Shown one piece after another: positions 26,101 to 35,100 of a DNA stretch of 64,000 nt (positions are counted from its first letter, which is position 1; each line of letters opens with the position of its first letter). The notes under the pieces were generated by a model. The model was not told the DNA's origin. It searched no databases and saw nothing but the letters and a program-made list of their open reading frames with translations. The translations under genes and the position numbers were made by a program. The stretch is from Siphonodentalium dalli. Taxonomy: Eukaryota > Mollusca > Scaphopoda > Gadilida > Siphonodentaliidae. The DNA is taken from positions 119,744,723 through 119,808,722 of the forward strand of contig CP136063.1 in the NCBI GenBank assembly GCA_032622095.1. The letters are read 5' to 3'.

Positions 26101-29100
26101 GACTATATAAAGCAAAATAAGCGATAAAACCATCAGATAATGTTTTGTCATGTAGGTGCTGGGTGGGGGGGAGATATCCTGACCTGGACATCTCCCCCCC
26201 CCCCCCCCCCCCCCCTACCCAAACCCTGACTGAAACAACTTTTTCTCAGAAGAAGTTAATTTCTCACCGTTTCATGACTATATAAAGCAAAATAAGCGAT
26301 AAAACCATAAGATAATTTTTTTGTCATGTAGGTGCTGGGTGGGGGGGGAAATATCCTGACCTGGACATCCCCCCTCCCACCCCAAACCCTGACTCAAACA
26401 ACTTTTTCTCATAAGACCTGGACATTTGAAAACAAATTAGATAAAAACAAATTTAAATCTCAAACGTCATTTTTCTGGCCATTTCAGGATCAAACAATTA
26501 AATGTGTGATAAAAAAAATTTGTCACTTGAAAACAAATATAGTTTAATAAAAAAACAAAAAAAATTATTTTAAAAAGAACATTTTTCTGGCCATTTCAGG
26601 ATCAAACTGAAAAGTGTGAACAAAATAATTTGTCACTTGAGAAAAAAATATTTAAAGAAGAAAAAACTATTTTCTGGCCATTTCAGGGTCAAACGATATC
26701 AAACGAGTGAAATTATTTTTTAGTCATATATGGGGGGGGGGGATATCCAGGGTTGGGGGAGATATCCTGGGGGGGGGGGGGAGATGACTTGTTACACCGG
26801 TATTAAAAAAAAACAAAAAATTGTCATTGACACTTTCATTTGTTTGAATTTTATACCATTAATTAGGTGTGATGTCCTGTTTTGAAAATAAGAAGATTTT
26901 ATTGCAATAGTTGCATGTAATATAATGATATCAATAAATTACCAACATCAAATATCCATAGTATATGAGAGTACCTTTAATAGATGTCATTCTAAGTTAA
27001 ATGTGTTATTAATTGAGTGATGACATATGGTTCAGACCTCTAGGGGTGGTTAGATGAAGGTAAAGATAAACAACTGCTCACTGGCTGGCAAATTGTTTAA
27101 TCCTATCTGTCAAATTGATTAATGGCAGTATGAGACTCTTGCTATAATGTACATGGACTTTTCCTCATATCTCATATGATTTTGGTATTGACTGATTAAT
27201 TGATTTTTGAAAAATATATTAACCCGTCAAACACATGCTTTCAATTTGAAATTTAAATAATGGCTTATAGCCAATATGATTTATCTATGCAGTAGGTAAC
27301 AGGCAGATAATTTTACATGACTATTGTAGGTGATGCCTTGTTTTGAAAATCAAGATGGTAGATGTTGTTAATATTTCCAGGAATCTTATTTTCCCATTTG
27401 TTCATATTATCATGGTTGATTGAATTTTTGACTTCAAGCTACTTGTAAAACATTGTAATGTGTGAAACCATTTGATTGAGGGCTACTTACTCTCTGTATA
27501 TGAACTATGGTAATCTGTTTCGATTCAGGGGTCATAGGTGCCAGCATCCTCATCATATTTTGTCTCTATAACATTATATAGATAATACTTTTGTATTGTA
27601 TAAACTACATATATTTTTGAAAATCATAACCCCTGTTATGAAACACTTAATCTTGCATGTACCTAACAATATAAGCATTCTTTATTACACAGGTCAGATA
27701 TGATCTTATCTGTCCATGTTTTATAAACAAATAACAACTGGGGAGAATGAGGAGGGGGGGGGGGGGGGTAGTAATTAAAGTACAATTTAAATATGAGGTG
27801 GAATCCCATATGTATGTTGTTCTAAGCAGTCTGGCTTGTCAGCAAATTATAACTTGTCTTTAGAAGTGTATGAATTTTGAATATCTGGCATGCCAAAAGT
27901 GGCAGAGATAGGGATATATCACTTTTGTTTCCAATGTGTTAACTTATGGTAAACTTCTAAACATATCCTCCGAAATCACTAAACTGTTGGATCTCACAGT
28001 GAGAGGTCTTCAAATGGTGAATAGTGACAGAGTTATGAGATTTAAAACTACTCCTCCCCCACCCCAAATACTTTAACCCCTTCTTAAGACAAATTATTTG
28101 AGCTTTTGATTTCAAGTTTGGTACTGATGTATGGATTCCTGTGATCATATCTTTGAAAAATTATCAGTTATAGCTAATCGCTATTGCCAAGGTATGGGTT
28201 AAACATCTGCTGATCGTGATCGGCCTCTTGTTCTATTTCTGGTTCTATTTTTGGCCGCCATCTTGGATTTGGGTGAATATTCCTCAACTCAGGTATACCA
28301 GGAATCCTAGCTCGAGTATCTCCTGCACATATATATGCATGGGTGTTGTTATAATAGCAATAACATTCATTGATTCGAAAAATTATATCGCATTATTAGC
28401 GTCGATTTGGCTTTGACCTTTTATACCGGCATTTAGGAAAACGTGATATCGGACAAAAATATCCCACAATGAATGTATATTATGGTCACCATGTATTCGC
28501 CAATGACTCTTCTATACGATAAATGTATAAAATCACGCCAAGATGCCAATATTTTCCCACAGAGACAAACGAAAGGTGGTGAAATGTCAGAAAAATAGCA
28601 TATTTTTACATTTTGGTGGCCATCTTGGCCGCCATATTGGATTCTGGTGTCGGATTTTTGGCTAATTTGTAAGGGTTGTATATTAGCATAACGAATCGAG
28701 CGGAAAACAAGACTGCTTGAGATATCATCTTTACTATAACGGCGATCAAAGAGACCTGGTGCATATAAAACAAATGGCCATCATGATGGACACCATCTTG
28801 TCTGGAGTCTCTGCGGCCACTTTTGTTTTTTGTTAACAACCGAAAAAATTAGAGGAGACATTAAGAAAGAAAATTAGTGGGGTGAAGTTGAGTCCTGGGG
28901 GGGGGGGGGGGGGGGGGGGGGGTTGCAGTGGTTGACCAATATCTCCTGAACTAATGGGTTAGTATTCGTCGTCCATGTGTGCCTGTGTGCATAATGACAT
29001 CCATCAACAATTTCCATTAGCATGGGCTACAGGTCGTACCTTTGGTCAGATCATTATGAAATTTATGGCTGTTGACATTGACATGTAGATGGAAACGAGT

Positions 29101-32100
29101 CATTTTGGGGTCATTCAGCAAAAAAATTATGGCCGCCTACGACCATCTTGGATTTCAAAATTCAATCCATTAGTAAAGGCTACAGGCCATACTGTTTGTC
29201 TTATTATCATGAAATTTGTCATGGATGTTAATATTGACATGTAGATTGGAACGAGTTATTTTCAGGTCATTCGCCAGAAAAACTTGGCCACCAGCAGCCA
29301 TCTTGGATTTCAACATTGAATCCATTAGCACAGGCTACAGGCCGGAGTGCTATCTGATCATCATGAAATTTGTCATCAATGTTTATATTGACATGTAGAT
29401 GGGAACGAGTCAATTTGGGGTCATTTGACCATAAAACATGGCTGCCTGCAGCTATTTTGGATTTTACTCTTTGCATAACTAAATCCTTTGCGACGAGTTA
29501 AAGGTTGTACCTTTACTCGGATCGTTATGAAATTTGTCATGGCTGTTAGTATTGACATGGAGATGGGAACGAGTCATTCCATCAGCCTTTAAACATGGCT
29601 GCTGGCAGCCATCTTGGATTTTACTCTTTGCATGACTAAATCCTTGGACTCAACCTACAGACCACATCCCTTATCTGATCATCACCAAACTTCATATGGA
29701 TCATCGGGAGCCATCAAACTTTTCCTAATTTCGTTGGAAAAACATGGCCGCCAGTGCCATCTTGACTAAATTATTTGGTACACCCTACAGACGACACCCT
29801 ACTTGTCCAATTGTTGCTAAACTTCACATTGATCTTCAATAAAATTGCACTATGATCCGAATGCATTGACGTCGTTACTAAGACTAAGAGTTGTCAAAGC
29901 ACAACCAACTCATTATTGATTAATTAAACTTTATGCAATAAAGTACCAACTAAAATATAAATAACAATAGATAAAACATGTTATAGTAAGAATTAAAAAC
30001 ATGGTCTATTAAGAAATAATACATGTATAGATAAGACAGGAACCATGGAAGCGATAAATAATACAGTGATTTATTAAAATGTTGCTAAAAATGTTGCATC
30101 GTTTATAGTGTAGTAGTAGTTTTGTACTATTGAATATGCGTACCAATTTAATTAGCGGTGTTTAGTTTGGCGAATGCTTTGAAACAGATTATAATGGCAG
30201 CTGTATGTTTAGATAACTGTATGCTTATTTAATACTTTGAGTGACTTCACAGATAATACAGCGCTGACACTATGTTTGTACATCAATCATTGAGCTGAAT
30301 TGTACTCTTATTTTATGACCACTGTCCAAACTAAACACTAATTAGCTAAAAGTACATGATGGTACTGTATTGTCACCAATATAGTTTTAATCAACTTGTC
30401 ACAATGAATGAGCTATCAGGAAAATGATCACTCAGGGTTGAATGTATAGACCAGAAATTTAAACTTATAAAGGATCCCCAATCTTCACTAGAGCCAACAC
30501 AAGCTCAGCATTTACAGAGGTAAATTTTAGTGAAAATGCACTTGGGTGAATTCGGGACCGGACAATTTGTTCGGTATGGAGAGGGATTTGGTTTATAGAG
30601 GTTTTACTGTATAAGTATTATTTGCAGAATCTCACAGAATTCAACACAGCACACAACCGGAGGATCGCAACATTTAAAGGTGTTGGTGAAGTAGCTCCCA
30701 ACAAACGAAAGAGGAAAAGTATTAATGTCTCATTCAGAGATGAAGATGAAGTCATAAACCCAGGTTTAATATTTATCATTATTTGTAACATTTCTTATCT
30801 GAAAAGGTTCCTCTTTTTTTTTGCACTGATTACCGGTGTGTCCACCAGTAGGGATATTCGAGATACGATTCGATGTCGATATCGGGCACCCGATTCGAGA
30901 TTGACACCGAATCGGTCTGCTGATTTGGTTATTTTCGAGTTGGTGTTACTTTGGTGTTAGCCTACATAGGTAATTTTTAATGTATGCCGTTCAGAATAGA
31001 TGTGCATTATGCAAATTATGTGCTTCGATCGCAACCCGTGACGGTGATCAATCGCCGCATATATTTGTAATCTGTATCGACACTATGTATATTGTCTACA
31101 CGGAGCGTGAACGCTAGATGCAGAACTCAATTGATTAACTAATGTTTAGAACTTCAGATATCGATTCAGATTATATGAAGTTCAATGTCAGTCGCTGTTA
31201 TGAGCAACAAAACATAGATTGGAATGAACAAAAACGGTGAGAAACCTTAGAACAATTGGTCTATTAGATTCTTAAATGGACGTCATCATGTGCGACCAGT
31301 TATCTGTGACACTGCCGGCAGAATTCCTATAAATTTCCCACTTTCAGTTTCTGTTTCCCTAGAAATTGAGTGTGTTGCACCAAGTTTCGATCCATTGAAT
31401 CTTGTTGATAACATTTAACACTTGTAATTTGTTTTCTGGGACCCCTTCCGTGAAGACAACTACTGTGAATATGTGATGTAGGTGTTCGATCTATTGTGGG
31501 GGTGAACAGTTTAACAGATAACTACCATTGGTATCAGACTACAACAATTATATAGCTGAATGGTGTACCCATGCACTTGTGTCAAAACTTTATTATCATT
31601 ATTAATTAATGCAGACAAGTGACTTCCATTCCGCGGGTTTGTTATACATTGATTGAACTGTCTTTAAGTGTTTTACTGTCACTTCTTGTGTCATGTTCGC
31701 CGTGACACAGCTAGATAGAAATTCAATGCATATATACCAAACCCTCCATGAGACTGAGAGTGACTTGCCTATGTCATGATTTTCCTAAAATAAACCACAA
31801 GTTCCAATGGATGTTTAAGGAGATTAACATTGTTATATAGTATCTAGTGAATTTTGCATGAGACACCGAAATACACACTGGTAAACAATGTCAATCACTA
31901 GCTGATTCGATTCGATGTCAATATCAGGAATGAGATTCAATATCGAGATTTTCGATTCGATGCAAAATCCCCGAGCGCAACCCTTGTTCTATCATTTCGA
32001 TCAACTCCATTCTTGCAGAACATATCACAATATTTACTAGAACTCATGTTATTGCATGAACTTAAGTGAAAAAGACATTATTTATTTCTTTTACTTCAAT

Positions 32101-35100
32101 GTTATAACTGTTCGGCTACTATACCCATTTAAGGAATGTACGATTCAAACATTATGCCGAAACATCGAGTACTTTCATTTTTAGCTCAACTTGACAAAGT
32201 CAAGTTTGAGCTTTTGCCATGGGTTGGTATCCGTCATCAGTGTATGTGTGTGTGTGTGTCCGTCAACAATTTTCATTAGCAATGGTTACAGGTCGTACCT
32301 TTGCTTGGAATATTATGAAATTTGGCATGGCTGTTGACATTAACATTTTGGTGTCATTTGGCAAAAAACATGGTTGCCAGAGGCCATCTTGGATTTTACA
32401 ATTTAATCCATTAGCACGGGCTACAGTCCATACCGTTTGTTCCGAAATTCCGAAAATAGACATGTGTACATGTATGCTTTATTCCATTTTCTTCTTTCTA
32501 TACATGTGCATGTACATTTAAAAGCTTCACTTCATAATATGCAACGCACATGGGAATATAGACTGTAATTTAGTCCGTAAATTACATAGCGTTTCTACAT
32601 TTATAAGCGGTCCGTATTTTAGATCAGCTTAGCTGTGACGTCGGTTCTATTTACGTCTGTTAGTGGGAAACCTGGGAATAACCTTCACCTTATAACGTAT
32701 AGCCATTCATGTGACATTAGTGAATGACATTCCACAATCCACAGTTTTAGTTTGCATGCATCGGAAGATGGATGTCAATCGACTTGAATCATCAAATTTC
32801 TGACTGAGTTGTGACTTTTGTTAATAATTAAACATGTACTTAGTATATAATTTATTTTATTATACTAATATCAGGGTGGGCCGTGGGTGATGGACGAGTA
32901 AGACACACTGCAATATGACTATCTTTCACATGCATTTTATCAATATACAAAATGTATCATTGCCAGTTCTGATAATGAGTGATAACCATTAATCAAATTC
33001 ATTGATGATTGTGCGAAGAACAGATAAGAGTGACTGATAGTGTAAAATCGAAAGCGAATCTGCGCATGCGTTTTTGATATCGAGGTTTTCTCTCACATAC
33101 AAGACAAACGTCTTCTTGGCAAGATTGGACTCACCGTGAATCCGCTAGTTCAAGTTATCTAAATGATTCACATAGCATCTCTGCTGATAAATTGCGTCTG
33201 TATTTCGTTAAGAATAGACGTCAGGACATTCACACACAAGTCTGATAAGTTATGCTCGTTAATATTTTTACGTTGATTTTTCACCCATTGTCTGCGCAAA
33301 TGGTCTACTTTTGCTGAATTGAATTGAATCGAATCGAATCGCGATGATGTATCCAAATCGAATCGTAAATTGAATCAAATTAATAATATCCGAATCGCAG
33401 GGCCATATAACACATGAAATTATCCCCTCTCCAAGTTGAGCTAAATTGTCATTGACACTTTCATTTTAAATTGTGGTTTCTCTTCATATCCTTTCCCTCC
33501 ATTTATGATTTCTTCATAAAATGATATACAGCTTATTAATAGATATATTTACTTCCACAGAGGACAATGATCCATCAATTGGCCGGTTTAGAAACATGGT
33601 TCAGACTACAGTCATACCAAATAAGGTTAGATTATCTATATTTACAGCCATTTCTGTATAAACAATCAGTATATAAAATCCAATTGCGACAGCCTTTCAA
33701 GGTTGACACTGTGTGTCGCTAGTAGTACTTCATGTGATGTCACATGAAGGAAGATTAATGATTCAGACTGCATAATGTAATATTCAATCACATGAATCGG
33801 CATAACTTCAGTTATGGGTGGCCTATCACAAAAATCTTTTCGGCAACGTGCTCAGTGGATTAGCGGTCATCGATAATTACACCGGTGTAATCCTTTAAGT
33901 GATTTTGACAATTACTGACTGTTGTAGTCATCAGAGTCTTCTCAGTCTTTACAAGCAGGTATTCATCTCAACAGTCATTGACTGTCTTGTTCAAATAGGG
34001 CAGAGCCAGTAACATAACTCTTCCCTCCATAGTAATTCTTAAATTGGCTTCTTCTCAAGAACTAGCTTATATTTGGTATGGAGGATCGTGTGACTGGGAT
34101 TCAAATCTGTTATAATGGGGTCACCAGGTCATATAAGGGCAGACCCAAAGACATAACTCTTTCTCTCCATAGCAAGTATTTAAAGACATATTATGTACTT
34201 GTTCGGGTGCGTGAAACTGATAAGATAGTATTCAGTTGCTATGCCAAATGGGGGAATGTAGCATTCTACTAACATCATCGAAAATTTCAAGCAAATCGAC
34301 CGCACCACTCCATAGAAAACATTGTCTGAACTACGCTAAATTGTAAATATTTACTACTCTAATCGGGACGCTTCTATTGGCGTTATACTAACAAAAACTA
34401 TTTCACCATCAGAAGTCACCTCATTTAATTAATATATAAGAACGACGGTGTGTGTTGTCAATTTAGATATAATATTTGTCAAAATAACTACTTCGAACAA
34501 GATTATTCTCCATTTCTATTTGATCACCCTACCGGATTGTTTCACATCACTTTAAAAGTTCTTCTTCTCCATAAGTGCAAGACCAAATGGGGTCATATTT
34601 GGTGTGGATTGTTCCTTGTTGACTGGCATTAAGATTTGTTTGAATGGGGCGGCCATGTCAAATAATTGAGGGACCAGGGACATAACTCTTTCCTTTCATA
34701 GTACTTTTTTAAATCATCTTCTTCGCAAGATATTCAGCTTATATTTATCATGGAGGATCCTTGGTGACTGAGATCCAGATTTGTTTGAAAGTCCCACAGG
34801 GGTGACAGGGCTGGGAGGTATCCAGGGGATTCATGCCCCACCCACCCCTTGCTTTTGTCTGATTGCTGTAAAAATGCATCATTCATTGGGGGACATCCTT
34901 CTGCCCCCTGCCCCTTGCTCTTCACTGTTCCCAAAACAATATTTACTCATATTCTTGAAAGAGTTATCTCTTGTACTGAAAATCATAATATGAAGCAATA
35001 TATTGCTTCAGCTGTATACCTACATATGTCATTATATTCTGCCTCCAGTAAGAAACAACATTTTTGATTGGTCAGATAGCCGTGCAACATAGAGACATCA

